Assembly: GCA_030252795.1 (NCBI GenBank)
Contig: CP127080.1
Coordinates: forward strand, 756,501-820,500
Length of the DNA: 64,000 nucleotides
Direction of reading: 5' to 3'
Source of the DNA: Porticoccaceae bacterium LTM1
Lineage (GTDB): Bacteria > Pseudomonadota > Gammaproteobacteria > Pseudomonadales > Porticoccaceae
Shown here in pieces: positions 1 to 9,080 of this stretch (position 1 is its first letter; every line of letters begins with the position of its first letter). Position numbers and translations under genes: made by a program. The notes beneath the pieces were generated by a model. That model saw only the letters and a list, made by a program, of their open reading frames with translations, was not told where the DNA came from and made no database searches.

Positions 1-2
1 CT

Positions 3-1127
3 CTATTTAGTGCTGAGTTATTGCCAAACCTTTCTGGGTCTGTGCTTTATAGTATCTTGGGTCATGATGTTCGGGTTGGAACCTTGGCAATAAGTATCAT
101 TAGTACTGCTTTTATGATGTTTTTGCATGTGCGTGGAATACAAACTGCTGCAATTTTTCAGGATATATTAACGTTTTTGTTGTTAGCTTTTTCTCTAATT
201 TTTATTATTTTGGGGTTGTCTACAGGCGTGGTTGGAAATTTGAATCCGATGTTTGTATATCAAGAGTCTGGTTGGCGGCTAGGAGGTATGGTCTCAGTAT
301 TTGCTGCAGCTCCACTTTTAATTTCTGGCTTTAATTTCTCTGTGCAAATAATTGGAGATCGTGCTGATGGAGTTGGTGTGGCGTCTGTAGCTAAATCTCT
401 ATTTATCGCTATTTTGGCTGTGGGGATATTCTATGTGGGGTTGTTTGTTGCAGCAGCGATGTCATTACCAAGAGAGGTTCTGATCAGTGCGGACCTGCCT
501 GTTGCAGCAGCTTTTGTTGAGGTTTTTGGGTCTGAAAGATTTGGAGATATAATTTTTCTGGTTGCAATTCTCGGTCTTTTTACTACGTGGAATGCTGTTC
601 TCCTTGGGCTTAATAAAATTTTAGCTGTGCTCAGTATCAATGGGGATATTCCCAAGATTTTTTCTTCAAAATCAAATCAGCATGACACTTACCAGGCGTC
701 GATCCAAATTGTTAGCTTGCTCACAATAGTTGGTGTTCTGGGTGGGCAGGGAATGCTGACATTGATTATTGGCTCTGCTTCAGTGACTATGACCGCTGCT
801 TATTGTGTGGTCATGGTGTGTGCAATTACTTTGTGTAGATGGAGTGGTGAGAAATGTTCAATTTCACTTTGCGTATCCTTCTGCATAGCCTTTGCTTTGT
901 TCTTAATTGCTGTCACTGAACCTTTTTTTGTCAATCCTACAATCCACTTACCAATCACCTGGTCAGGTATATTGGTCTGGTGTGGGCTTGGAGTAATACT
1001 TTGGCTTTCTAGCCGTTTTTCTGAGCATGCTACCCTCAATGCGGGCAGTGTATCCGATCACCTGGTTGGAAAAAAAACTTTATATATCGGGAAGAGTGAA
1101 ATTGTGTCTAAGGGGAATAAGGTATGA
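3..1127 (+). CDS. APC-superfamily amino acid permease, 5'-truncated by the window edge
   Basis: The frame is open from base 3 with no stop upstream, so the true start lies outside the window. The visible ~375 residues are almost entirely hydrophobic helices (about nine to ten membrane segments) separated by short charged loops. This is the C-terminal three quarters of an APC-type inner-membrane permease, which normally has ~12 helices. A helix near residues 95-110 carries the sequence APLLISGFNFSVQIIGDRAD, in the position of a conserved APC helix. The substrate cannot be read from the sequence; an amino acid or amine is the family expectation. The stop overlaps the start of the next gene (ATGA), so the two are translationally coupled. 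The region is clearly AT-richer than the rest of the window, which suggests horizontal acquisition. Confidence 0.75.
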   Translation, partial: LFSAELLPNLSGSVLYSILGHDVRVGTLAISIISTAFMMFLHVRGIQTAAIFQDILTFLLLAFSLIFIILGLSTGVVGNLNPMFVYQESGWRLGGMVSVFAAAPLLISGFNFSVQIIGDRADGVGVASVAKSLFIAILAVGIFYVGLFVAAAMSLPREVLISADLPVAAAFVEVFGSERFGDIIFLVAILGLFTTWNAVLLGLNKILAVLSINGDIPKIFSSKSNQHDTYQASIQIVSLLTIVGVLGGQGMLTLIIGSASVTMTAAYCVVMVCAITLCRWSGEKCSISLCVSFCIAFALFLIAVTEPFFVNPTIHLPITWSGILVWCGLGVILWLSSRFSEHATLNAGSVSDHLVGKKTLYIGKSEIVSKGNKV

Positions 1128-2245
1128 ATTTGCCTATTCTCCAAGGGCGTCACATATATGGCGGGGCATCCTCGAGTTTAATCGTAGATGGACAGAAGTT
1201 TGTAAATTTTGCTGGCTGTAACTATCTGGCCTTGTTCCAGAGGAATGAGCTACAAGAGGCAGCAAGGTTGTCATTGGACTCTAAAGATAATTTTGCAAAA
1301 TTCCTGCCAGCCTCGTATGGAGGTATTGATCCTGCATTTGAAGAGGTTGAGCAAGAGGCGGCTAGATTTTTTGGTACTGAATCGTCGGTTTATTTACCCT
1401 CAGGTTATCATCTCGGGATTGCTGGAGTGGGTGGGTTATCGGAATTGTATGATGAAATTGTAATAGATAAATACGCTCACTGGTGCTTACAAGATGCTGC
1501 AAAGTTGAGTGGTCGACCGATCCATACATTTGATCACCAAGATATAGAATCATTAGAAAGGATTGTTCGAAGCTTGCGTGATGGAGTTAAGCCTTTACTT
1601 CTATGTGACGGAATTTCTGCCAGTTCGGGTTGCCTTCCTCCGCTAGATGTTTATGCAGAAATTATCTCAAAAAGAAATGGTTGGATTTTTGTGGATGAGT
1701 CTCATGCTGCAGGGGTGTTAGGTGATACTGGGCGAGGGTCAGTACAACATTTTGGGGTTGAGAGTCGCGCTTTTATTGCTACCACCTTGAGCAAGGCATT
1801 TGGTGCTCTTGGATCTGTCTTTTTAGGGCCAAGTGAAATTGTTGAAAAGGCCAGAAAGGTCCCTGCGGTTAGAGGATCTAACCCTGGTTCGCCTCTTGCA
1901 GCTAGAGTGGCTACGGCTGCTTTAAAGTTAGTAGGTGAAAATCCCGGAATGTGCGATTCGTTACGAAAACTTTCAGAACAATTTCGGATCAAGTTATTGG
2001 CAGCTGGCATTGAGTGCCCGAAATCACCGTCGGCAATCGTTTCATTTAAGCTGGAAACCGCAGAAAAAATGAGAGGACTGCAAAAAGCTCTTTTCGACGA
2101 TCAAATATACGTTCTATATTCTGATTATATTGGGGTGGACTCGGAAGGCTTAATTAGAGCGTCTGTTTTTTCTGATCATTCGTTATCTGATTTAGATCGA
2201 TTTGTACAGGTCACTACTGATTTCGTATCCAGAGTATGTGGTTAA
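1124..2245 (+). CDS. PLP-dependent alpha-oxoamine synthase-like enzyme (BioF/KBL/CqsA group)
   Basis: This 373-residue protein belongs to fold-type I PLP enzymes of the alpha-oxoamine synthase family, which condense an amino acid with an acyl-CoA. Visible signatures are FVDESHAAGVLGDTGRG (about residues 187-203; Asp binds the PLP pyridine nitrogen) and TTLSKAFGALG (about 222-232), where the Lys should form the Schiff base. The family includes 8-amino-7-oxononanoate synthase, KBL, serine palmitoyltransferase and CqsA autoinducer synthase. No bio genes are adjacent, so a biotin role is unlikely. Coupling to an amino acid permease (4-base overlap) suggests that the permease supplies or removes the enzyme's substrate or product; this is inference. 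It is slightly shorter than typical members (~390-400) and AT-rich like its neighbour. Confidence 0.8.
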   Translation: MNLPILQGRHIYGGASSSLIVDGQKFVNFAGCNYLALFQRNELQEAARLSLDSKDNFAKFLPASYGGIDPAFEEVEQEAARFFGTESSVYLPSGYHLGIAGVGGLSELYDEIVIDKYAHWCLQDAAKLSGRPIHTFDHQDIESLERIVRSLRDGVKPLLLCDGISASSGCLPPLDVYAEIISKRNGWIFVDESHAAGVLGDTGRGSVQHFGVESRAFIATTLSKAFGALGSVFLGPSEIVEKARKVPAVRGSNPGSPLAARVATAALKLVGENPGMCDSLRKLSEQFRIKLLAAGIECPKSPSAIVSFKLETAEKMRGLQKALFDDQIYVLYSDYIGVDSEGLIRASVFSDHSLSDLDRFVQVTTDFVSRVCG

Positions 2246-2377
2246 CCTGAGTTCTCGATTATTATTGAAGTTAATCAAGAAACACTGAATTAAATAGGAC
2301 TTTTTGTCGTCCGATTTTTCTTTCCTATAAGTGGGCCGGATATCTGGAGTAAGAAAGAGTAATCAAAAATATGGAAA

Positions 2378-2400
2378 TGGCGCCAGTAAAACTGGCGCCA
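2378..2400 (-). terminator. Hairpin terminator of the small secreted protein gene
   Basis: A perfect 10-bp inverted repeat (TGGCGCCAGT / ACTGGCGCCA) with a 3-nt loop lies 7 bases beyond the stop of the minus-strand gene at 2407. Read on the minus strand it is followed by a T-rich run, fitting intrinsic termination. Confidence 0.6.
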
Positions 2401-2406
2401 ATCAGG

Positions 2407-2991
2407 TTATTCAACGACTTCATATTCCTTGACGACAGCGTGGTTGCTGTTGAGAATTGCTGAAGTGGGAAATAATGGGGCGATTCCATCAATAAAAAAT
2501 GATTGCGTCGCTTGTACAGATTCAGTGGTGCCCACAGTAGAAACTCTCATGCCTGTATATGGGCTATATGTCTCTTGTGAGCCGGAAGTTTTGGTGTAAG
2601 AGCCGCCTTCCATTGGGATGCAGTCTATTTCTACTAAACCAGTCATGCCACCCAAGTCACCTCCCAGTTCGTCTGTATGAACAGACAGGGATAAACCACT
2701 AGTGAAGCTTCCCGTAACGGAGCCAGGAGGCAGTTCATACGTTTCAGTAATTGCCGGGTTGGGGTAGTTTGAAATCGTGAGCTCCACCCTTTCTTTGCCA
2801 GGTCCTTTAGCAGAAAAAAATTCAAGACCAATTACATTAATGCCAGTATTTCCTGAGTATATGCCTGTGGCCCGGCAGCTATCACCCACTTTTTTCGACA
2901 TCATATCGGGAGGTGCTGCATTGCCAGATGCGACAAACACTACACTACTAAACAGGGCTATTTTGGACAGGGTTTTCAGTTGCTTATTCAT
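2407..2991 (-). CDS. Small exported protein of unknown function
   Basis: The 194-residue product is not recognised. The chosen start (ATG at 2991, MNKQLKTLSKIALFSS) gives a normal signal peptide with cleavage near SGNAA, about residue 26, and has a GGAG about 12 bases upstream. A start six codons earlier is possible but adds hydrophobic residues before the positive n-region. The mature part is rich in Gly, Ser, Thr and Val, with two Cys (DSCRATG near the N-terminus and VEIDCIP in the middle) that could form a disulfide. It reads like a small beta-rich periplasmic or surface protein. It stands alone, downstream of uvrA on the same strand, with its own terminator. No function is proposed. Confidence 0.65.
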   Translation of the reverse strand: MNKQLKTLSKIALFSSVVFVASGNAAPPDMMSKKVGDSCRATGIYSGNTGINVIGLEFFSAKGPGKERVELTISNYPNPAITETYELPPGSVTGSFTSGLSLSVHTDELGGDLGGMTGLVEIDCIPMEGGSYTKTSGSQETYSPYTGMRVSTVGTTESVQATQSFFIDGIAPLFPTSAILNSNHAVVKEYEVVE

Positions 2992-3052
2992 TATTAACAC
3001 AATCTCCATTTGTTTTTATTTGATGCCACTTACAGGACGCAAGAAGGCTCAA

Positions 3053-3077
3053 GCTTCGCATTTGTGAAATGCGAAGC
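3053..3077 (-). terminator. Hairpin downstream of uvrA
   Basis: A perfect 11-bp stem (GCTTCGCATTT / AAATGCGAAGC) with a 3-nt loop lies about 40 bases past the uvrA stop. The T-tract is weak (TTGAGCCTTCTT on the minus strand), so it may be a terminator or an mRNA 3'-end stabiliser. Confidence 0.45.
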
Positions 3078-3117
3078 CTGATTCTAGGAGAGGATTGGAG
3101 AATTGTAAAACTGAGGG

Positions 3118-5940
3118 TTATTTCAGCATTGGCTTCAAAAAACGCCCGGTATGTGAGTCCTTGAGTTTCGCTACTTGCTCCGGAGTGCCGGTGCCGATAA
3201 TCATACCGCCGCCACTGCCACCTTCAGGACCCAAATCAATAATCCAGTCAGCAGTTTTGATCACGTCGAGGTTATGCTCAATAACCACCACAGTGTTGCC
3301 GTGGTCGCGCAGGCGGTGCAGTACTTCCAGCAGTTGCTGAATATCGTGGAAGTGCAGGCCGGTTGTCGGCTCGTCGAGAATGTAGAGGGTTTTTCCGGTG
3401 TCGCGTTTGGACAGTTCGCGCGCCAGTTTTACCCGTTGCGCTTCACCACCCGACAAAGTGGTGGCGGCTTGCCCCAAGCGGATATAGGTCAAGCCCACAT
3501 CCACCAGGGTTTGTAGCTTGCGAGAGATTGACGGTACCGCCTCAAAGAACGCCAGCGCGTCTTCTACGGTCATCTCCAGCACTTCGTGAATGTTCTTTCC
3601 TTTGTATAAAACTTCCAGGGTTTCACGGTTGTAGCGCTTGCCCTTACACACGTCACAGGAGACGTAAATATCCGGCAAAAAGTGCATTTCGACTTTGGTA
3701 ACGCCATCGCCCTGACAGGCTTCGCAGCGGCCACCTTTCACGTTAAAACTGAAGCGTCCCGGCTTGTAGCCACGGGAGCGTGCCTCCTGAGTGCCAGAGA
3801 ACAGCTCGCGAATGGGCGTGAAAATACCGGTGTAGGTGGCCGGGTTGGATCGCGGGGTGCGACCGATGGGGCTCTGGTCAATGTCGATACATTTGTCGAA
3901 TTGATCCAAGCCTTTAATTGCTTTGTGCGGTGCTGCTTTCAGCGTGGTGGCCTTATTCAGTTGAGTGGCCGCCAGTGGGTAGAGGGTTTCATTAATCAGT
4001 GTTGATTTACCTGAGCCGGAAACACCTGTTACGCAGGTGAACAGGCCGACCGGTATTTCAACATCCACGTTGCGCAGGTTGTTACCTTTGGCACCTTTTA
4101 ATACGAGCTGGCGTTTTGGGTCAATCTCGGTGCGCTGTGCAGGAATTTCGATGCAGCGCACACCGGACATAAATTTGCCGGTTTCCGAGCGCGGTGAATT
4201 AATCACTTGTTCAAGGCTGCCCTGGGCCACCACTTCGCCACCATGAACGCCGGCACCCGGGCCGATATCAATAATGTGGTCTGCCTGACGAATGGCGTCC
4301 TCATCGTGCTCCACAACAATCACAGTATTACCAAGGTCCCGCAATCGTGTCAGGGTGTTGAGCAGTCGCTCATTGTCGCGCTGGTGCAAGCCGATGGAGG
4401 GTTCATCAAGCACATACATAACGCCCACCAGGCCGGCACCAATCTGGCTGGCCAGGCGAATACGCTGGGCTTCACCGCCAGAAAGGGTGTCGGCACTGCG
4501 ATCGAGGGTCAGGTAGTTGAGACCAACATCCACCAGAAAACGAAACCGGTCGCGAATCTCTTTAATAATTTTTTCAGCAATCTGCCCCTGACGTCCGGCC
4601 AGTTTGAGGTTTTCAAAATAGTCGTGGGAATCGCCCACTGGAATAGCGGTGATTTCCGACAGGGTGCGACCATCCACAAACACATGGCGCGCCTCTTTGC
4701 GCAGGCGAGTGCCCTTACATTCGGGGCAATTCTGGGTGTTCAGGTATTTGGCCAGGTCTTCGCGCACCATGTTGGATTCAGTCTCGCGAAAGCGTCGCTC
4801 CATATTGGGAATAATGCCTTCAAAGATATGGGTTCGCTTGTAAACGGTGCCGCGATCATTGACGTAACTGAAGTCGATCTCTTCATCGCCACTGCCAAAC
4901 AGAATTGCCTGCTGGTGGAGCGGTTTGAGCTTTTCAAAAGGCGTGTCTATGTCAAAGCCGTAGTGCTCGCCCAGGGATTCCAGCATGGTGTAGTAGAACA
5001 GATTGCGGCGATCCCAGCCGCGAATAGCGCCTTCTGAAATACTCGACTCCGGGTGTTGCACCACACGGGCGATATCAAAAAACTGCCGTACCCCCAACCC
5101 GTCACAGCTGGGGCAGGCACCCACCGGGTTGTTGAAAGAGAACAGGCGGGGCTCCAGCTCGGTAAGGCTGTAGTCACAAACCGGACAGGCGAATTTGGCG
5201 GAGAACAATTGGTCCGGTGCCTCGCCATCCATGTAGCTGATTGCCGCGAGACCTTCAGCCAGATTGAGGGCAGTTTCAAAGGATTCGGCAATGCGCAGCT
5301 GCAGATCTTCGCGCACCTTAAAGCGGTCTACTACTACTTCAATGGTGTGCTTATGGGTTTTGGCCAGCTTTGGTGCGTCATCCAGATCCACCACCACGCC
5401 GTCGATACGGGCGCGAATAAAACCCTGGTGACGTAGCTGTTCGAGCAGGTGGACATGCTCACCTTTACGTTCCCGTACTACCGGAGCCAACAACATGAGC
5501 TTGGTGCCTTCGGGCAGGGCCAGAACGTGGTCCACCATCTGGCTGACGGTTTGCGCTTTCAGTTCAACGTCATGATCCGGGCAGCGGGGCTCACCGGCAC
5601 GGGCAAACAGCAGACGCAGGTAGTCGTATATCTCGGTGATGGTGCCCACGGTGGATCGGGGGTTGTGAGATGTAGATTTTTGCTCAATGGAGATGGCCGG
5701 GGAGAGGCCTTCCACATGGTCGACATCGGGCTTTTCCATCATCGACAGGAACTGCCGCGCATAGGTGGAGAGCGATTCCACATAGCGGCGCTGGCCTTCA
5801 GCATACAGCGTGTCGAAAGCCAGTGAGGATTTGCCGGAACCGGACAGGCCGGTAATAACAATCAACTTGTCGCGGGGAATATCGAGGTCGATATTTTTGA
5901 GGTTGTGGGTGCGTGCACCCCGTACCTGAATGCTTTCCAT
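3118..5940 (-). CDS. uvrA: Excinuclease ABC subunit A
   Basis: UvrA is the damage-recognising ATPase of nucleotide excision repair; it works as a dimer that loads UvrB on damaged DNA. The 940-residue product matches the family length. Two ABC ATPase modules are visible: Walker [10 protein letters not shown] near residue 30 and GVSGSGKST near 640, each with an LSGGEAQR signature. Zinc-binding CxxC pairs are present, including CPVC, CPSC, CPEC and the CEACQGDG...CDVCKGKR finger in the C-terminal half. The start was set at ATG 5940 ([16 protein letters not shown]), where family similarity begins; the longer open frame upstream runs into repeat DNA. It is monocistronic here, with no ssb next to it. 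I saw no clear SOS box. Confidence 0.97.
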   Translation of the reverse strand: MESIQVRGARTHNLKNIDLDIPRDKLIVITGLSGSGKSSLAFDTLYAEGQRRYVESLSTYARQFLSMMEKPDVDHVEGLSPAISIEQKSTSHNPRSTVGTITEIYDYLRLLFARAGEPRCPDHDVELKAQTVSQMVDHVLALPEGTKLMLLAPVVRERKGEHVHLLEQLRHQGFIRARIDGVVVDLDDAPKLAKTHKHTIEVVVDRFKVREDLQLRIAESFETALNLAEGLAAISYMDGEAPDQLFSAKFACPVCDYSLTELEPRLFSFNNPVGACPSCDGLGVRQFFDIARVVQHPESSISEGAIRGWDRRNLFYYTMLESLGEHYGFDIDTPFEKLKPLHQQAILFGSGDEEIDFSYVNDRGTVYKRTHIFEGIIPNMERRFRETESNMVREDLAKYLNTQNCPECKGTRLRKEARHVFVDGRTLSEITAIPVGDSHDYFENLKLAGRQGQIAEKIIKEIRDRFRFLVDVGLNYLTLDRSADTLSGGEAQRIRLASQIGAGLVGVMYVLDEPSIGLHQRDNERLLNTLTRLRDLGNTVIVVEHDEDAIRQADHIIDIGPGAGVHGGEVVAQGSLEQVINSPRSETGKFMSGVRCIEIPAQRTEIDPKRQLVLKGAKGNNLRNVDVEIPVGLFTCVTGVSGSGKSTLINETLYPLAATQLNKATTLKAAPHKAIKGLDQFDKCIDIDQSPIGRTPRSNPATYTGIFTPIRELFSGTQEARSRGYKPGRFSFNVKGGRCEACQGDGVTKVEMHFLPDIYVSCDVCKGKRYNRETLEVLYKGKNIHEVLEMTVEDALAFFEAVPSISRKLQTLVDVGLTYIRLGQAATTLSGGEAQRVKLARELSKRDTGKTLYILDEPTTGLHFHDIQQLLEVLHRLRDHGNTVVVIEHNLDVIKTADWIIDLGPEGGSGGGMIIGTGTPEQVAKLKDSHTGRFLKPMLK

Positions 5941-6040
5941 GTGACGGTAACTCTGGATTGAGGCAAAACCGCCATTATAGAGCCAAGGCCGGATACTGTG
6001 CAAAATTACAGTGCTGTGATTGTTTGAGGGCTGTCCTCGG

Positions 6041-6077
6041 AGTAGAGGGATCCTTCGCCAAACGCTCAGGATGACAG
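6041..6077. repeat. Interspersed repeat of the GTCATCCTGAGCG...GGATC type
   Basis: Read on the minus strand this contains CTGTCATCCTGAGCG followed by CGAAGGATCC, a motif I recognise as a recurrent intergenic sequence in many bacterial genomes (its spurious translation begins CHPER). It lies in the 525-base gap between uvrA and the protease gene. The rest of that gap holds no convincing gene; only AT-rich promoter-like DNA is seen before 6466. Confidence 0.45.
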
Positions 6078-6465
6078 GCTGGGGGAGGGGACTGCCAGGC
6101 TGGGTATTTGAGGGAGGTTCTCGTGACCAGTAAATGGACAATCAGGTCACATAGCACTCCGCTAGGCAGCCACTGGTCTAAAATTTTAGAAAAGGTGTCC
6201 CAAAGTTGGTGTCGATCTCGTCATATTTACAGGCTCAATATGAGTGAGCCGAATGTAAAAGCAAGGATATTTCAAGGGAGTTTGGCTGGTGATCCGTTTT
6301 ATATATAGAGGAAATGTGAAATATTTGGGTTCCATTTAGCACTAAATCATTATTTTGTGGTCATGATTTATGTTGCCGACCTATCTATCCAGATAGGTGG
6401 TCGTTCAAAGGCAGCTCATTGATTCGGAAATGGAACATTCAATTCATACAAATAAAGGAGCGAAA

Positions 6466-8010
6466 GTGGGGGTTTTACTAATCAGGTGCATAGTCTGTCT
6501 GGGATTGGCGTCAATCTCGGTTGCGTCTGCGTGGGCGAGTGACTGCAAGGAGATTGATCGTTATCTGGAGTGGCGCGGCGGAGATAAGTTTCGGTCCCTG
6601 CAAACTGTACAGATGAGTGGTGAGGTGTCCGGTTATGGCCGCACCGGCGAAGCTTCGCTGACACTGCGCCGTGACGGCTACTCACTTCAGGAGTTTCAGC
6701 TGAACCCCTTTTCAGTAATACGAGGACTTACCCCTGATACAGCATGGGGCAAGTTACCCTTTAAGCAGGCTGGCCATATCGGTCTTCGGGAATACAACGA
6801 GAGTGTGCGGACTATCGACCAGGTACTCTCCTTGTCGCTACAGCAGCAGGGCGATGGAGAGGTAAGTTGTCTTTCCACAGAGCGCCGCAACGGCAAGCTC
6901 TACAGGGTCATTCGCGTCGCTTATCCCGATCGCAATTATTTTGACCTGCTAGTCTCTCCCAGAACCGGTGCCTTGGGCTGGATTCGCCAGCGGGAAGGCG
7001 AGGAACTCAGCTGGACCAGGCTCCACTACTGGCGCACTGTTGATGGGGTGAGGATGCCCTATCGCTGGACGCTGTCTTCCGGCAAACAAGAGCAAAAGAT
7101 TCACTGGAACCGAATAGTTCTTAATCGCACCCAGCCTGTCAGCCAGTTTGCCTGCCCTACGGATTTGGGCAAGTTTTGCCGCTTCAAGGGGGGAGATGCG
7201 GGTAGTGGTTGGATCGATTTCGAATTTTACGCGCAGAAACACATTATGCTGGATGCCACCATTAATGGTGTGAGTCGTAAGGTGCTGCTCGATTCCGCAT
7301 CCGTTACCACTGTTATCGACGAGGAATTTGCTCGGGAATTGGGGGTGTCCGGGAAAAAAGGATTTAAGGTTAAAGGCACCTCCGGCGAAGCTGACGCCTC
7401 ATTTACCACGGACCTGACCATAGAGATCGGCAATGTTCAGTTGGCCAATCATCCTGTAGCAATAATTGACCTGTCAGAAATTAATGCCCCGCCCTTGTCG
7501 GTTATCCTTGGGGCAGAAGTCTTTAATGAGTTGGTGGTGGATATAGATTACCCCAATGAGCGCCTGGCATTTTACGAACCGGAGTCTTTTACCGGTGAGT
7601 CACTTGCTGAGCCTATTCGGGTTTATTCAGAGGGCGGTGGCGCTCGCCAGGTGCTGGTTTCGTTGAATGGCGATAAGACCGCGCTGGTCTCTCTCGATAC
7701 CGGATTATCCTTTGGCATGTTGATGTTCAAGGACTGGACGGATGCCAATATTGAGCTGGAAGAAATGGAAACCCAGTTGGTTAACGCTATAGGAATAGGC
7801 GGAACAGATTCTCACCTCCGCGGAATCGTGGATACGGTGACGGTTGGTAACAAAGTGCTCGAAGATGTTCCCGTCAACTTTGCCCGCTCCTCAAAAGGCT
7901 CCACCGATGCAGTTCATGTAGCTGGCCTGATAGGCACACAGATCTTCAGGAAATTTCGCACCACCTTTGATCTAACCCGCAATCTTCTCTACCTGACTCC
8001 GCCAAACTAA
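6466..8010 (+). CDS. Exported two-lobed retropepsin-like aspartyl protease
   Basis: The 514-residue product starts at GTG 6466, chosen because AAAGGAG sits five bases upstream and the result is a clean signal peptide (VGVLLIRCIVCLGLASISVASAWAS). Earlier in-frame starts would put polar residues in front of it. The first ~220 residues look like a beta-rich domain of unknown type. The second half contains two aspartyl-protease lobes: LLDSAS with Asp about 276, and SLDTGLS with Asp about 411, each followed by hydrophobic strands ending near ILGAEVF and GLIGTQIF, the second hydrophobic-hydrophobic-Gly element of such lobes. The first motif is D-S-A rather than the usual D-T/S-G. It is probably a periplasmic or secreted peptidase with unknown target. 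It is convergent with the radical SAM gene. Confidence 0.75.
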   Translation: MGVLLIRCIVCLGLASISVASAWASDCKEIDRYLEWRGGDKFRSLQTVQMSGEVSGYGRTGEASLTLRRDGYSLQEFQLNPFSVIRGLTPDTAWGKLPFKQAGHIGLREYNESVRTIDQVLSLSLQQQGDGEVSCLSTERRNGKLYRVIRVAYPDRNYFDLLVSPRTGALGWIRQREGEELSWTRLHYWRTVDGVRMPYRWTLSSGKQEQKIHWNRIVLNRTQPVSQFACPTDLGKFCRFKGGDAGSGWIDFEFYAQKHIMLDATINGVSRKVLLDSASVTTVIDEEFARELGVSGKKGFKVKGTSGEADASFTTDLTIEIGNVQLANHPVAIIDLSEINAPPLSVILGAEVFNELVVDIDYPNERLAFYEPESFTGESLAEPIRVYSEGGGARQVLVSLNGDKTALVSLDTGLSFGMLMFKDWTDANIELEEMETQLVNAIGIGGTDSHLRGIVDTVTVGNKVLEDVPVNFARSSKGSTDAVHVAGLIGTQIFRKFRTTFDLTRNLLYLTPPN

Positions 8011-8012
8011 AG

Positions 8013-8052
8013 TCAAAACCCCCTGAGCCAATCTGGGCGCAGGGGGATTTGA
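8013..8052. terminator. Possible bidirectional hairpin between convergent genes
   Basis: A 13-base inverted repeat with one mismatch (TCAAAACCCCCTG / CAGGGGGATTTGA) overlaps the last codons of the radical SAM gene and follows the protease stop by two bases. It has A/T-rich flanks on both strands, as expected of a shared terminator, but no long T-run. Confidence 0.35.
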
Positions 8053-8906
8053 TTCGGAGCGTCGATAGCGGTTCTTACCTGCTCCAGTAATCGAGTTTTA
8101 TCCTTGCCTAGCACACCCTTTAGCACCAAGTAGTTGGAGGCGTGATCGGAACGGAAAATGGTTTTCTCCAGTTGCAGCTCGTTCAGCAGTACTTCCATCT
8201 CCTCAAACAGCTCGCGTTTGGTCAAGGGGCGCCATTTGCCATCAAACCGTTCAATAAACCTCTCGGGGTCGCCGCGCAATTCAACCACCAGTGTTGCCAG
8301 GTAGTCAGGCTGGGCCGCATTCATTAACCGGGCTGAGGCTCTGGCGTGCTGCTCACTCAGTTCTGGACCGCCGAGGCCGTTAAGGATCATCACCGAGCTT
8401 TTCATGCCTGCCTGTTTGATTTTCAGGAGGGCGTCCAGTGACGTATCAAAGGTCTCCCCCTTGTTAATCCGTTCCAGAACCTCGTTATCGCCACTCTCAC
8501 AACCCACATACATCAGGCTGAGTCCCAGTTCCTGCAGTTCCTTAAGCTCATCGACGGACTTGTTTTTCAGGTTGCGAGGCAGGCAATAGGAGGAGATTCG
8601 CTGTACGTCGGGAAAGTAGCGACGAATCAGCTGCAGGATCTCCTTGAGGCGACGGGTAGACAGGGTCATCGCATCGCCATCAGCCAGGAAGATACGCCTT
8701 ACCGGATAACCTGCGGTAGCCAGCCGTTGCAACTCCACTTCCAGCTCCTCAACAGACTTGGGCTGAAAGCGCTTTTGTGGCTGTGTATACATCTCACAGA
8801 ACGTACAACGGTTCCAGGAGCAGCCATTGGTAACCTGAAGAATCAGCGAATTGGCCTCTGAGGGTGGCCTGAAAACCGGGTCGATATAGTCGAGGGGGTA
8901 GAACAT
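8013..8906 (-). CDS. Radical SAM protein with a CX4CX2C cluster motif
   Basis: This ~298-residue protein carries TNGCSWNRCTFCEMY near residue 30. The three Cys (spacing CX4CX2C) should ligate the [4Fe-4S] cluster that cleaves S-adenosylmethionine. The spacing differs from the classic CX3CX2C but is common in a group of uncharacterised Elp3/MiaB-like radical SAM proteins. Further motifs fit the radical SAM barrel: ADGDAMTLS, SYCLPRNL and YVGCESGDNEVLERINKG (SAM-binding strand). No B12 or TRAM domain is seen, and the substrate is unknown. Either GTG 8909 or ATG 8906 could start; ATG is preferred. No neighbouring gene hints at a pathway. Confidence 0.85.
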   Translation of the reverse strand: MFYPLDYIDPVFRPPSEANSLILQVTNGCSWNRCTFCEMYTQPQKRFQPKSVEELEVELQRLATAGYPVRRIFLADGDAMTLSTRRLKEILQLIRRYFPDVQRISSYCLPRNLKNKSVDELKELQELGLSLMYVGCESGDNEVLERINKGETFDTSLDALLKIKQAGMKSSVMILNGLGGPELSEQHARASARLMNAAQPDYLATLVVELRGDPERFIERFDGKWRPLTKRELFEEMEVLLNELQLEKTIFRSDHASNYLVLKGVLGKDKTRLLEQVRTAIDAPNQIPLRPDWLRGF

Positions 8907-9080
8907 CACAACGGCCCTGATCTGTAGCTTAAAGGCAGGAGAGTTTAAATGAAGCTACTCGACAGGTCATTATTTGTGAATCCATCTATAGCTCCCACCT
9001 TCAGTTTGATTGAAAAAATTTCCGTGGGTTTGTCGGGTGGTGACGTTTAACAGGGTGCAATTAATAAATTTGGAGGGAAT

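Noticed and set aside
4207-5037. 276-codon plus-strand frame opposite uvrA
   Set aside because: Antisense shadow of uvrA with no supporting signal.
6108-6308. 66-codon frame between uvrA and the protease
   Set aside because: No ribosome site, no signal peptide or family features, and adjacent to repeat DNA.
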